From Anas platyrhynchos (Eukaryota > Chordata > Aves > Anseriformes > Anatidae): DNA of 64,000 nucleotides. Location: positions 56,566,001-56,630,000 of the forward strand of contig NC_092590.1 in assembly GCF_047663525.1 (NCBI RefSeq), given 5' to 3'. Under the pieces are notes generated by a model. The model saw only the letters and a list, made by a program, of their open reading frames with translations. It was not told the origin of the DNA and did no database searches. Position 1 is the stretch's first letter. Each line of letters begins with the position of its first letter. A program made the translations under genes and the position numbers. Of this stretch, positions 1 to 13,800 are shown in pieces.

Positions 1-197
1 GACACGGTGCTACGATAAATAAGGGAAGAACAAAGTACATTTTCCTGTGGAACTGTTCTTGGCTTGACCAACATTTGTGCTCTCTTCACCTTCCTGTACC
101 ACCCTGGGCCCTCAGCACAGGTATCCGGAGAGCAGAGGCGCAGGCGCTGCCGAGCTCCCTCAGCAAATAGCCCTGGGTGCTGACTACGTGAACATGC

Positions 198-214
198 AAT
201 AAATAAATAAATAA
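198..214. repeat. Short (AAAT)n microsatellite
   Basis: About four AAAT units. Confidence 0.8.
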
Positions 215-656
215 CAACAAAAGGAAAGAAATCTGAAATGTATAAATACAGCTTTTCTTTGAATTATCAAAATAAACTACCAGGCTCTATCCTGGCAAAC
301 GTTTATTAACCACAGCTGGGATTTTTCCAGATCAAGGAGCACAGCTACCGGTAACCACATCTCCTCCAAACCAGCAATTAATCCAAATTTAAATCGTATC
401 AGGTTTTGCCTCTTTGATCTGCATCAAAAAGCAGCAGAGCTCAAGTTGCTACTGAATTAAGGTAATGTTGCTTGGAGTTTGGTAAACAGTAATCCAAGCC
501 TGCACAGAGTAACAAAAATGGGGAGAATAAAGCTGCTTTACAAAGAAGAAGATTGCCAGTTTGTACACTGGGGATGATAAATGGGCTAGAGGAACTCCCA
601 TTTGTGGAGAGGGACAGTTTGGGGGTACAAGCCTATCTTTACCAGCAGGAAACAGA

Positions 657-802
657 TATATACATCTGTTTTACCATATAAAAATATAAACCATATATAT
701 ATATATGTATAAATATAAACCATATATATAAAAAATATACATTTAAATATACAATATTAACTTAATTTATTACATATTAATAATATTTATATAAAATATG
801 TA
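657..802. repeat. AT-rich low-complexity tract
   Basis: Runs of TATA/ATAAAT with almost no G or C, including two near-identical copies of a block beginning TATAAACCATATATATA. Confidence 0.85.
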
Positions 803-1399
803 TTTTATATGCATTTTTATATGACCCATCTATTGCAAGAGTTAGCTCAGAGCACCTATTCTTACTACCTTCCTACCTCTCTCTAGACACTTTTAAAATG
901 CATGAAGCTAATACAAGCTTAAAACAAGCTTTGAGCGTTCCCTGTGTTTTTGCATTCCCACCTCACCACTTGTGAAGAGCTTGATGCCGACAAAGTCCCA
1001 GGCTTGACCTGTGGGCATGCACAGGGACCAGAAATAGGCTCTTAAGGAATAGCCTATCTGCTGGGAGGGCAACAGAGCAAGCCAGAAGCAGGCCAGGAGG
1101 TACCTGGTGCACGCTGATGATAGCCTTTAACAGAGGTGATGTAGGAGCTAAGGAGGGAAGGCACACTGCTGGACCCATTACTTAATAAAAAGGAAGAAAC
1201 AGCGGGGTATGTGACGTTTGGGAGCAACTTTCACTGCAAGGACCACCTTGTGAAATGGGGCAGAGAGTATGATCACAGCTCTGATCTTGAGGAGAGCAGC
1301 TCTTGGCTAGCTCATGGATCTGAGCGGAAGAACTCCCTGGGATATGGCCCTGGAAAGAAATGGGATCTAGGATTGCAGGTTGATTTTCAAGGATCATCC

Positions 1400-1660
1400 C
1401 CTCCAAGAAAAACCCACCTCTTCTCATGGTACTCAGAGAAAGGAAAAGAGGCAATGCACGGAATTCCACCCGAACATAAGAAAAAAAAATCTCTGTAAGG
1501 CTGGTCAGACACTGGCACAAGTTACCCAGAGAGGTTGCAGAGTCTCCAGTCCTGGAGAGACTCAACCTGCCTGGACACAGCCCCGAGCAGCACACTCTAG
1601 GTGGCCCTGCTGAATAAGATGTCCCCCAGAGGTCCCCTCCTACCTCGGTGTGGTGATTGA
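1400..1660 (+). mobile_element. Diverged CR1 3' fragment
   Basis: The stretch running through CACTGGCACAAGTTACCCAG, AGAGGTTGCAGAGTCTCCAG, GACTCAACCTGCCTGGACAC, CACTCTAGGTGGCCCTGCT and CCAGAGGTCCCCTCC follows the order of a CR1 3' end on the plus strand. It is more worn than the 22.2 kb copy and has lost the terminal octamer-like repeat. The left boundary is approximate; 1,211-1,400 could belong to the same element. Confidence 0.75.
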
Positions 1661-2818
1661 GGTACCCACATCTCTGTAGGCATGAGTGCCTGCTGATCTA
1701 ACTCACATAAGGCAGTGGGGCAAGCCTACTGCATACATATAGGATTTCCTCCTGCTGTACAAATTGTTTTCTAGAATACTTCTGTTTTTGTGTTTTCTGA
1801 CTTGTTTCTCCATATAAATACATAATAAGTGGGTGAAGATTATTTCTGTAATCAAAAGAACTAAAATTATGACCCTTAAAAATATTTATGACCTAAAATT
1901 ATTTATTTCCCTAAACCTATAAAAGCAAGCAGAGAACAGCATAAGCTGGACAAAACTTAAGGACAAAATTTAAACACAGAACACGACCTTCTCATCATTC
2001 TCCCTGGGCCAAACAGGATTGGTGAATTGAAGATATGATTGAAACTTAATTGAAAAAGACGCACCTATAACCACCGAAACTAAGTATACCGTTTACTTCT
2101 GCTATGATTAGAGTGCTTACTTTGCATAACGCTGAGTATTCGTGTGACTTCATCCTTGGGTAAGCAAGCCGAACACAAACCACCACCCAGAACTTCCTGA
2201 TGCCTCTTGGTCTGATACCAGACTAACACAGCTACAGCTCCTGCGCCACACATGAAATCTTGAGAAAAGGCAGCTGTTTGTAAGCATGCACAGCTTTGGT
2301 GCAGCTGGAGAACATGGAACAGCTCTTTTCCCTTCCCTTCCCTGCAAGAGAAGCTTGCACTTGCAGCCAGACGTCACCCTGCAAGTTCACGTACTAACAG
2401 ACAGTAAGACACCAAATGCCTTTAGCCTGTCAGCAGATTTGAGAAAGAGTAAGAAACTATTATAATGAAAAAAGACCAGTAACAGCTGCCTTTTGGTGTA
2501 ACAGACTAAGAAAAGGTTCCCTGCTTCTGTAACATGCAGTAGGCACACAGGCAAAGTGTGCCACAGAAGAGGAGCCATCAAACACATCAGCTGGTAAGGA
2601 CTCAGGGCAAAAAAAGTGGGATTTTTCAAATGTGGCAAAGTCCTCATAACTACAGAGGTACCAGTGCCTCCAAAATGCTTCGGGTCAGTGAAGGACTCAA
2701 ACACAGGCTTAACTGTTTCAAGGGAGTAAGTGGTTTTGTTTAAAATAAAGACCTGTGCTGTCAGGAACTGACTTTATGTAATGAGCTACGTAAACTCTTG
2801 CAGACCAAAAATCACTAG

Positions 2819-2870
2819 GATAAGATCTTGAGTTGATCTGATAAGATCTGATCTGATAAGATCTGGAGTT
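2819..2870. repeat. Degenerate tandem repeat carrying GATAAG motifs
   Basis: Three imperfect units beginning GATAAGATCT (2819, 2840, 2855) separated by TGATCT-type joints. Two of the copies read TGATAAG, a good GATA-factor match. Confidence 0.8.
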
Positions 2871-5800
2871 GAACCTCAGAAGATAGCACAGTGGCTGGAA
2901 TAGACCTTTAACAACCTTTCACAAAGCTCTTGAAACGAGTAAAGGTTATATTTTCCTTAAGCAAGCTTTGCCTGCCTACTCAAGCATCCCAGGACAAACT
3001 ATCTGAATTATTTTAAGGGTATTTACTTGCCTGCTCTTCTGTCCACTGCAAGCTCAATAAAATATGTCAAGAAGTCTAACACATCGTTTGCTGTTATTGC
3101 CATTCCTTCTCTGGAATGGCAGGGAGTCCTGCTACAAGAGAAGCACAGTCCATGGCTAAATATGTTTGGAGAAGCCAGCCGGTTGTATCAGGACCTATAG
3201 CAATGCTTGTCACCAGAACAGCGTTCATTAGCATGGAATACTTTGTGAAATGGAGGAACTGAAGAAAGCAAAATCATTTCTGAGACACATAATATGTACA
3301 AAAAGATGATATAACAAAGTATTTCTTTGCATTTTTAAAAGACCACGTGGAATCCTTGATTTGAGAAGTGATGTTTACCGAAAAACAGCAGGTCTGTTTT
3401 CAGCACACTTCAGCAAAACAACTGCGCAGTAATAAAACAGATTGACATTTCCAACCTGACCACTCCCTGAACCCACACGAGTGGGCAGCAAACCTTTTTT
3501 TGAACAGTTTTTTCCATTCAAGGGATATAAAGCTTAGCATTTTTATATCTAATGCATTTAAATCTCTAGATTTCATTGGAATGATTTCAAAAACAAGCTG
3601 AGACTGCACAGGAGAAGAATCACAAAGAAATTTAATTTGGAAGCAACCTGTGTAGGTACATCCACCCTACACACAAAGCAGGGTGAGCTTTCAAGTTAGA
3701 TCCAACCTCAAACCTGATCAGATGGCTCAGGGTCACACCCAGTTCCACACAGCTCCACCAGCACAGACCCCACAGCCTCCTGTTCCCAAAGGGAAACAAA
3801 CCGACTGCTTCCAGAAGGACATCAAGACACAGCCAACTGAGATTTCGTCGTGAGAAGCCTTGCCTGCTAGCTTAACCAAAGAATGAACTAAATACATACA
3901 GCACAAAGCAGCCTTTAATCACTCCCTGAAAGAGAACGAAAGGATGTCTTCAAAGCAACAGAATTTCCTTGCAGTTCTACATCAGTATAAATTAAAGGTA
4001 GAAAAGAATAACAATCTTTTCAAGTTCATTTCCATTTCAGTGGAAAACCTTTCGTATTCTGCTCTTACCTTAAGTATAGTCACAGGGTTTTCTTTTATTA
4101 TCTTGCCTGGAAACTGCTCTACAGACTCCTAGACCTCACAGACTTTCTCCAGTCATTAATTGCAATTCTCATTTTCCAAATTTTCAGCCCTTGATTCCTA
4201 ATCAACAGGTCTTTCAACGGTATTTTAATTACTAGTTTTCTTCCTGTGCTACTTGTTGACTTTGACTCCTCCCACGAAATTCTTTCTAAACCAAAATTTA
4301 AGTCAGAAAGGGAGGTGGAAAGTTTACAGCTCCTCCGTTCCCTGGATGACGGTAATGCTTTCCAAGCTCCCATCCATTTGTTTTCCATACTTCAAGTCAA
4401 AGACTCGTACCAGGCTCTCTAAGTACTTGAGGTCGGTGGGTGCATGGAGAGGCAGCTCACCTTTGCTCCATCACTTCACAACTCAATGTGTACGACCCAA
4501 CGCTTTGCTGCTGTGCCCACACTGCTCAGCTTTTGGTGGTGGCGAAATTTTAATTTATTCCAGCAGCTTTACCATCCAGGTGTGTTGGTCTATCTCACAG
4601 TCCTACTACCCACCACCACCAAAGCTGCATGGGTTCAAAGCAGAAGGGAAAACAAATAATAATAATAGGCAGCATGATTTCTCTTTGTAGTACTTAACAT
4701 GCATTAGGTGTCTCACGTAGCCAGACAACTTGGTGATATCTTGAAAGTGAACAAGGTGGAGCATGAAAATCTGAATGGCTGAATAATATCACCCCAGGCC
4801 TAGGAAAGGAGAAGTGATCATACTGCAGGCCTGCTTGCACGTGCTTTGGTAGGGTTCACATGGGCACTCTACAGAGAATGGGTTAAGTGAGGGTGATGGG
4901 GCTGAGACTCCAGTTCTGCAGGGACATGCAGGACGCTGATGACCAAGAGTGCACTCACATTTCAAGGATGTCCTGTGTGCGGTCACCTGTGTGAATCCAG
5001 TTCTTTTTGACCTGGAGCTGACTTGGAGCCTGGTGGCCGAGTGGCACTAGCAGCATCCTCTGAAGGGAACGACAGCTCCAGGTACTCCGTGCGTGCTGTT
5101 AGTTTACATGTGATCATAAAGAGTCAAAGGTGACCGTACTTCCCACAAGTCACAAACCTGCTGAGTACTGCAGGCTGATGCTCCAAGTACAGTGTGCTGC
5201 TCCCACACCACCACGCTCCTTTGCTACAAATAGCTTGAGAAACTTCCTCATGAATCCTCAGACCAAAGCAAAAAGTTTAATCTTTTCCAAAGTAATGTGA
5301 GTTGGAAAACACTCCTTGCAACTTAAACAGGCACAAAAAGATCTGTCCTTTCTAAAAAAAAAAAAACAAACCAACAATATTTGCAGAAAGCTTTTATAAA
5401 TTAATGCAAACAAGTTCAGAAATAGAACATAATTGTACTTGATGTTCCAGCGAAGCTGGGCTATTCTATTTTGCAGTGGTGTTTCCTCCCCAGGAGAGAT
5501 GCCTCATGCTGCTGACACACTTTGATGTTTTATTTACATGCTTTCAAGACATACCTTCCCTGAAGCCCCAAATACGACAAGACCTGGCAACTTGCCAGAA
5601 ATGAGCCACCATCTCCCGGACTGCTGCTTATTTTTGGGACCCTTCCCCAGGAAAAAGCACGATCAAAAACAAACTGCAGCTGATGGAATGCCCCTGTGGG
5701 GCTTCAGTGCAGCTCTGAATGCAGAGCCTGGCTCTGAAGGAAGCATTCCTGCAAAATCTGCCTCCACAGAAGCCTGGTGGTATACTGTACTTCATACCTG

Positions 5801-7485
5801 GAAGGCTTATGACATGGCAGTAACTCTTCCCCAGCCCCTCTCTCTGCTTGCAATCCAAACCATTTCTTTTTGTCTTGTACAGCTCCACCCCCCCTCCGTT
5901 CAATACCACAACATTTAAGCAACAAATGTGAAATGAAGCAAGTCAACGGGTATCTCAAGTGGCAGGTGAACATCTTTGTAGTGTTTCCTTCTCCATCGTT
6001 TGTTTCAAAGTTCTCCTTCTGTGCAGTTTTAAGAATTAAAATGGCACTTGAAGACATAACAATGATTACTGGGCATACCTGAAGGATTCCTGGCTCACAT
6101 GTTACGAGGTGACTGCTTAATGTGGAGGCAGTAATAGTTGCAAAGTAATAGCCAGGAACCTCTGTGCTCATTCATTATGAACAGATATTAAATCCCTTTT
6201 TGCTCTTTGGTATTGCAAGCAGCTCCTTTTACAGGGCTGAGACAGGCCCGGGGCAGAGCTGGAGGCTAAGGGAAGGGAACAAGAGGAATCCTGTTCTTAC
6301 ATGGGTATAAATGGAAAGAGACAGCAATGGCATTTGAAAGCTTTCGGGACAGGTTTTGTTGTTGGGGTGTTCTGTTTTGGTTTTTAAACTGAAAGGCAAC
6401 AAGAGCATTTAGAACAGGAAATGAGTTACTAAGAACATTTTGGGAACAAAAAAGTATCAGATTAAATTCCAGTTTCATAATAGAAGACAGGTCCTCTCCC
6501 CACCTCCTTTGCTCTCAAAGCTTTTATCACGGGGACAACTGGCAAAACAGGAGGTAGCAAAACAAATTTCAGATGATAAAAAGCCTCTAATTGTTCTGCT
6601 TCTTTTTTAAAAAGCAATATCCAACTTCAAACAAGAAGGGAGGAAAAGTCAAGTTGTGATGTGTGCCCTCATTACAACTGAGGTTAGTTCTGACACAACC
6701 TTTTCAGATAGCTGATCCAAGTGTCAAAAATCCACCTCCCATGGATTTTTCTTTTGAAATTGTCACTGGGGAGGGAAAAAGGAAAGCCTATGAGTGCCTT
6801 TGACTGACCTGGTGTGTAAGTCAGCTCTACCTGCTACAGAGCACAAGACTTCTCCCTTACTCTGAGAGCATAGGAAGACCTCCCGAGGGATGAGACAGCC
6901 CTAGAACTATGTGGGGTAGGTGGGATGTTTTTTGTAGGGAGAATCTTACTTGGACATTAAACTTACAGAGGTCCCAAAGGAACCAGAGTACAGGAAGCAC
7001 ATAGCTTTTTATCCAGCACTCTGCCTGCCTGGTATGTTTAACAGGCACATGAACCCATTTACTCTTAGAGGAGCAAGTATCTGCAGCTGTGTTGCATGGT
7101 AACAGATCTCACCTGCCTCAGGTCAGCTGACAGATGGACAGGACTGGAATGTAACAGTTAAACTTCCCACAAACATCCCATTTCACAGAAGTTAATACCT
7201 TGAAAAGCACCCAACTTCCAGCTGGGGAAAGCAGAATTTAGATCACCTTCTCATGTGACGATGTAGTGACGTCTGAAGACAAGTTACAGACATTACCAGA
7301 ACTGGTCATCTAACTGTGTAGTTCCAAAAATCCACACGTGTAGTTGATACTAGCTGATAATATTCATTTTTTCTAAAATACATTATTATTTGGGGTGAAT
7401 TAGAGTGTATTTGTTTACAAAAATTAACTTCATTTGAGAATATGAACTGAAACTAGGTGTTTGCCAGCCTTTGTTTCCTTCCTAG

Positions 7486-7549
7486 GTGATTGTCTTTGGA
7501 AAAGCAAGATACTCCGCTGAACTAACAGACGCTGATCTGAAGATTAAAG
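7486..7549 (+). other. Exon-like 64-base segment on the plus strand
   Basis: Bounded by a pyrimidine-rich acceptor (TTTGTTTCCTTCCTAG) and a donor (AAAG|GTAATG). It is open in one frame only (VIVFGKARYSAELTDADLKI ...). I do not recognise the peptide and see no partner exon, so a non-coding RNA exon or chance remains possible. Confidence 0.2.
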
Positions 7550-10500
7550 GTAATGCTACCAGGCATTCCTAAGGCACAGTGCATTTGGTGTAATGGAAGA
7601 GGAGGAAGAACAATACAAACGTACACCTGAGTGTAACCCACAACTGATATTAAGACCCTTACTATTTAGAGGACAGAAAAGTTGTTAACAACCTACAGAA
7701 TTAAGCCATACTTTGATTTTTGAAGCAAACAACTCAAAGAAAGCTCACTCACCTCCCATTATTCATTAAAGGCTATTTAAACTAAAACATTTATTATGTA
7801 ATTTGAATGAAAATCATTTTTTATATTTTTTTTAGGGGAGGTGGGGAGGAAATTTAGCTGCAACAGGATAGGCCATGGTTCTAACTCTCCTGGAAATAGT
7901 TTCTAACCTGTTATCAAGGACATTCCAAAGCACACTGCTGCCCAACATCACATTGATAGCTTCCTGTAACTGCAGAACGTCCTTAGGAAAGTAATGGGAA
8001 GAGCAAACTGTTTACTCAAGGTCCCCTCCATTAAGTTATAGCCAGATCACATTAGGGACATTTGCCAGTTTTTCCTCCCAAGAGTCAAGGATCATTGTCC
8101 TAAAAAGCAAGTGCTTCCAATTCCTGCTGATAAAAGACAAATGAGAGCCTGCTTCTTCCCTCCTGTTAAAATTTTAAGACAGCTGCATCTTTTAAAGTTG
8201 GTGAAAACTTTTCTGTAACCTGTTCTGTCTCACATCCAGATTTGACAAAAATCTGGGGAAAAAAAGTCTGGAAAAAGGCGTCATTGTAGAGTACTGGATC
8301 CATAAACCCTTACTTGAAGTACCTTTGAAAGTCACTGTAAGAAGCCTATTATATTCACATCAAGTATGTAAGGATGCTAGAAAAGTAAAGCAAGGAAAAA
8401 AAAGAGAATGGATACTAGATGTCTAAAGAAGATATTTAACGATGTATTCAGAAGAAGATGATCAGTGTGGAAAATGTGCTGTTTATAATTACAGACATCT
8501 GCAAGACAGCATTTCACTGCCAATGCTGTCATGGGTCATAGGAACATAGCTAAAATCAAGCATCCCAACTCTGGCAGACCACCCCACACCACACTACTTC
8601 ACGTCTGCTATCACTTGCCTGTGCTTCTGGCAGTTAATCAGGCCTCGTTTCTTCATCTAGAGGCTGGCATCCCCACTGGCTGGTCTCTTTTAACTGCTAC
8701 AGGACAGCCAAGCCTGCTCCCTGTGTTGACAGCCAGAAGTGAATTTGCATGACCCAAGACAAAACACAGATGTCACTGTCCTTTTTAGATAAAGCTGCAC
8801 ATTCAGTCCTGCACGGACAAGAGTTGCCAAAACAGGGATAAAAGGCACCACCAGGGCAAATGCAGCTAAGGGATCACTCCTGAAAGCCACCCCAAGGACA
8901 AGCCAAGGTGTCTCCCTACAACAGAAACCAGAGGCAATTTTAGCAATGCTTCCAGGTCATGAAAATGGTTCTCCCTGCTGCCTAGAACTCCAACAAGAAT
9001 GTCAATGACCCGTACCAAACTCACTACAGCCCTACAAGGACAGAGCTCTAGACCTGCAGCCTGTGCCAACAACTTTCTTTCGATCACCTCAGGTCAGCAC
9101 TCATCTAGGAAGGCTCCAGTAACTGAAGAGTAACAGCTGAAATCCATCCTCCTGTTCTTTCTCCATTAGCCATTACACAGTATCATCAACAATCCTCTGA
9201 AGCTGCTGTCAGGTCGTTTACCTGCATCATCTGGTCTCTTCAGATAGCTGCCCTTACAACACGGAACCAGCATCCAGTCCTACATGATGCCTGACAGGAG
9301 TTTGGAACCCCTAATTATGCAATAAACAAACAGCAAGAGAAGAAATTCAGGGAAATTAGTTACTTTGAGTCATCTTGTTTCTGTGTAAGAAAGCAATGCA
9401 GAAAAAAGAAAAAAAAACACTGTGGAAAAGACACCACAGCACCCAACTGATTTGTTTGAAAATGGAAGATTGATTCTCAAGATAATCTGCTAAAATGTTG
9501 ATGATGCTCTTCCATCACTGTAGTCAGGGCAAGCTCGCTGCACTGATGGGAAGCGAGATAACCAGCAGTCACCGCACAGACCCAGCCACGGGGCCTTTCC
9601 AAACCAAGTGTCCACACGATAGGGCAAGATAGGGGAGAACCCTAATCAATAGAAAGATGTACTGATAAGAGTGTAAACAAAGATGTTCAACAATATACAC
9701 TGGCCCATCATTGTAAGCATTTCTGGAGCTCCTGCTACTTATCTGCATTAGTATTGTATAAATACCAGATTTCATCTACATCGTACCTTATTGAGCCACA
9801 AACTGTAACGATGCACACAAATGCAGATCCTCTTCTCTTTTCAGGGTTATGAGACAGCTATTTTAAACCTACCCTGTTTCTTCCAAGAGTAAATTTTCCA
9901 TTATTCCTTTTTTGTTCATATTCCTCTCTTCACCACAAGTTACAGCTGGGTTCCCCATTAGGAAATGGTAAGGCAGGTGGACAACCACAAGGACTGAACT
10001 TCAGCTAAGCTGGACAACTCGCTGGTTACACCCCTTTCACAGCGAGGGAATTCTGACCTTCACGGTATTTCCAAAGTATTCTATATTTAAATCCTTACTC
10101 ACAGAGGAAATCCAAAAGGGAGTGGTGAGTATTCAACATTTCTAAAACAGACGTCACAGATGTAGAGGGTCCCCACAAAAAGTTGGAGGGGGACGCAAGG
10201 GCAGTGCTCTGTGAGAACAGCTGAAGGAAAGCAGTAAGGGAAAGAAGACAAGATTTTAAGGAAAGCCTTTGTGTCTGTGTCTCTTTCCCCCAAGCATGAT
10301 GTCAGCACTGGGGACTGCTGGTATTTCAGCCCCACCTAACACACATGTGGACTGGGCTCTTCTGAATTGATTCTTTTAAACATATGTGGTGTTTTTAAAG
10401 ATTCGATAATGCTTTCAAACTGACAAAATGCTACCTGAATTCTAACAGCCCACAATAAATAGTTTTGTATATGACTCTGTGATTCACACACTAAATGTAG

Positions 10501-10805
10501 AATGAGCTCCCTAAACTGTGTTTTCAAATAAAAACGTTTCTGAAGTCCACACAAGTCAGCCTCCCCCGGCTATACAGCAAGTGGAAATGTCAGTCACTTC
10601 CACAGGATGCTAAATCCTACAGGCTGTGTTCCAGTGGGATTTATCCTCATTCCAAAATTCCAGCATGGATTTTTGGTTCAGGGTCTGGGTAACTACCGAC
10701 AAGAGTTTTAAAGACAGGCTCCTTGCACATCGTCACCTAAAACTCCAGAGCATTTCTACCAAATCTCCTTTTCCATGGCTTGCCTGTGGGGAGATTGGAA
10801 GCTAT

Positions 10806-10821
10806 AAAAAAAAAAAAAAAA
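10806..10821 (+). repeat. A16 tract
   Basis: Uninterrupted run of 16 A. No clear retroposed sequence was recognised immediately upstream. Confidence 0.85.
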
Positions 10822-13800
10822 GTCTGAAGAAACAAAACCAGCATGAAACATTTAGAGAAAAGTGCTAGCCATCCAAATTTCCATGACAACAGCTTGAGTG
10901 AGCTCACCTCATTGGTACTATAGCACCAGGCCAAGGGTCCTGTAAATGCAGAGAGGCAACTGTTATTGGATCTAGTAAGAGTAAGACATCTGGTTACAGA
11001 GCTCCTGGAAATAAACACACACACAAAAAAAAGGGGGGGAGGAGAGGGAATACTGCTTCATTTAGCTCATCTTTCCCATTTTCAGTAGTTGGGAATGTGC
11101 CTGGGTAACTAACTATGTCTGCTCTCCTCAGACCTGCAGTTTCTCAGGATATCTGTACCTGAAAATCCTGTTTGGTTACTGCATATCAAAGATCCCCCCT
11201 GGAAAAAAAAAAAAATCCTGTGATGATGCTGTAAAAGGCAGTAAGAAAAGCATTCCCATGTCCACAGCCAGCAACTTTTACACTGGGGAGAAGCTTCCAG
11301 GTATTTCAGCCAAGATTTGTGTAATTTTTTATATATTTTTTTGAACAGCACCATCAACGCACGCAGGCTCATGTGCACGTTGCCCTGAGGACGGAAGGAG
11401 ACGCACACTTTTACAGTCTCTCTCCACAGTGCTCCACTTTGTAGCAGACTAAAAAAGTAGCCTAAACCCCAGAAACTCTGTGCAACTTCTTCAGGCCTGA
11501 AATTCTCACACAGCAGCAGTCAGAAGGTCAACAAGCCACCAACCCAACTACCTGATGGGCCCCATTCCTCGCATCCATGCCGGCTACTGGAAAGCCAATG
11601 CAAACTGGAACTCCGCGAGCTGATCTCTGCACAAAGTGGTGTTTTGCCCAACTTTTGCCTTACGGATATTTCTGTTTGGGGAACCCAGAGCCAAACTGCT
11701 GCTTTCACGTTCTCAGAAACACTTCTACTGCACACAGGAGACTGTTTCATTATATCAGCCTTCCAAAAAAGCAGGCTATGATTTCAGGCAGTGTTTTAGA
11801 TCATCACATGTAAACCAAAGGTAAACTGCCATATTATATATACATATATAAAACCCCCAAACTGAGCTGTACTCTCTGTCTCTGATGGGACCAGGAACCC
11901 TCCCTGATCCTGCAGGACCTACTGGTATCTTTCTATTGGTTTGGCCCAAAACATGTTTACCACGTGAAGACAGCTAATAGCACTGATTGCAGGAGAGCTT
12001 TTCAGCACAAAAGCAAACAGCTTTCAATTGGAGTCTAAAAGTTCTGGTCTGAATTGCAGAGGGCAGGACCTGTGTAAAACAGCAAACTAAGCAGCCTCGT
12101 CAGCCTTGGCTTATTAATAAATCTGGAGGTCGACGTGAACCTGAAAGTAGATGCTCATAAGAAATTAATTCAGAAAAGCATAAATGATTCAGTAGAAAAG
12201 CCTTTGTGAGATGAAATCTACATGATGAGGAATTTCACTCGAGAGACCTGCTCCTTCCTAAGCTCCCTTCGAGCACCTTACAGAGGCAGAGGATGCTGCC
12301 ACACAGCATCGTACAGCCCCACAGAAGCGGTGTGAGCCTGCTTGTGTCCTGCGCTTCTCCCAGGGAACCCGGGACGTGTAAGTGAGGTGGGTCTAATCTG
12401 GACCGTGTCCAAAGAAAGCAATGGAAGGAGGGAGAACAGAAGCAGAGCAGCCCCAGAGAGCTGTGTAAGTGCTGAGTAAGGGAGCGGTGTGACCGCGGGA
12501 CCCACTTCATTGGGATGCTGAGCGCGTGCTCCTCAGTCATCGCCGAGACCCGCGGGCAAGGCGGGGAGTGACTGGCATACAGAATGCCAGCGAGGATCGG
12601 CGCTTATCCCAATGCTGGCAATCGGTGACAACATTTCCCCCCCTCCAAAAAAAACCTGACCTGGAGAAATACACCAAGCAGCAGTTCTGCAGTCTCTGGC
12701 AGGGGCACTGCATGAACTCAGGCATGGAAACGCAGCTCCTGCAGAAATCTCAAGTTTCTCTTTTCTGTGTTGCAGGCATCTGGCATGGGAGACAAGCGAG
12801 GGTCTGTCCCCCTGGCTCTACTCACCATGTTAAAGGTTTCTTCTGGAAGAGAAACTGCAGCATCTGAGCATTCCTTCCCCACTCATCCCCTAATCTTCCT
12901 TGACACTAATTCACAATTAACTCCCTGATTTTTGATTCAGCATGCAAGTCTCTGAATTTATTTAGAAACAGGGTTATGGGGGTAACTGCACTAGCACAAA
13001 CAAGGGTGTACACCAAAGGATACAAGCACTGTTGATTCACCTCCCCAACTAATTTACCATTTTACAAGTAAGATGGACTTAAAACTAAGGCTTAATAAAC
13101 TTCAAAGTTTACCAAGCCTTAGGTAGTGTTAAAATGACCAGTTATCAGGGCTCCTTATGAGACGAAATCCTGATCCATTTGGCTAAAACACAAACCATTC
13201 ACTGAGGGATTAAAGATGCCCACGAGTCCTCGACTTGACTAGAAGCAGTGGGGAATAAAGGAAAGACAAGTGAGTACAGTTACAACAAAACACACCCACG
13301 TGCAAGTAGGATGTACCCTGAAACAGTCCAGGAAAAGAGACAAGATAGGCCCTTCAGAATAAAAAGGAAAAAAGGAAGGGGAGGGATTTCTTGCGCTTCC
13401 TGATTTTCAGTCTGTCATTCCTTCTCATTCTCTTCCAGAAGGCAAATGAACTGCATTTGCAGCTTCTGACCTAAGCTAAGTAGATGGTTACCCCCACACA
13501 TTCTCCTCCAGAGGTCTATTAGGCACTCAGTTATTTAGAAAGTTATAGGGGAAAAAAAAGGCAAAACATGAGCAAAACCACTTCTACCACTGCCTATTGA
13601 ATTATATTAGGATTCGAAGAAAAATTAGTGGCATTTCTAGTCTTATTATCTTACTTAAGTAATGATAGCCAGGTATGCATGCACTGCTGCCCTAAGTAGT
13701 ATACAAGTTTTCTTTCTTAATGCTCTGTAAGCTTCCTATGCTGAATAAAGATCATCGGTGATTCTGCCTCAGCAGTCCTTGAGAAAACTACTTCTTGCTT

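Noticed and set aside
5704..6171. 155-codon minus-strand ORF
   Set aside because: No recognisable domain, no coding-like conservation pattern visible, and shadowed by open frames on the other strand.
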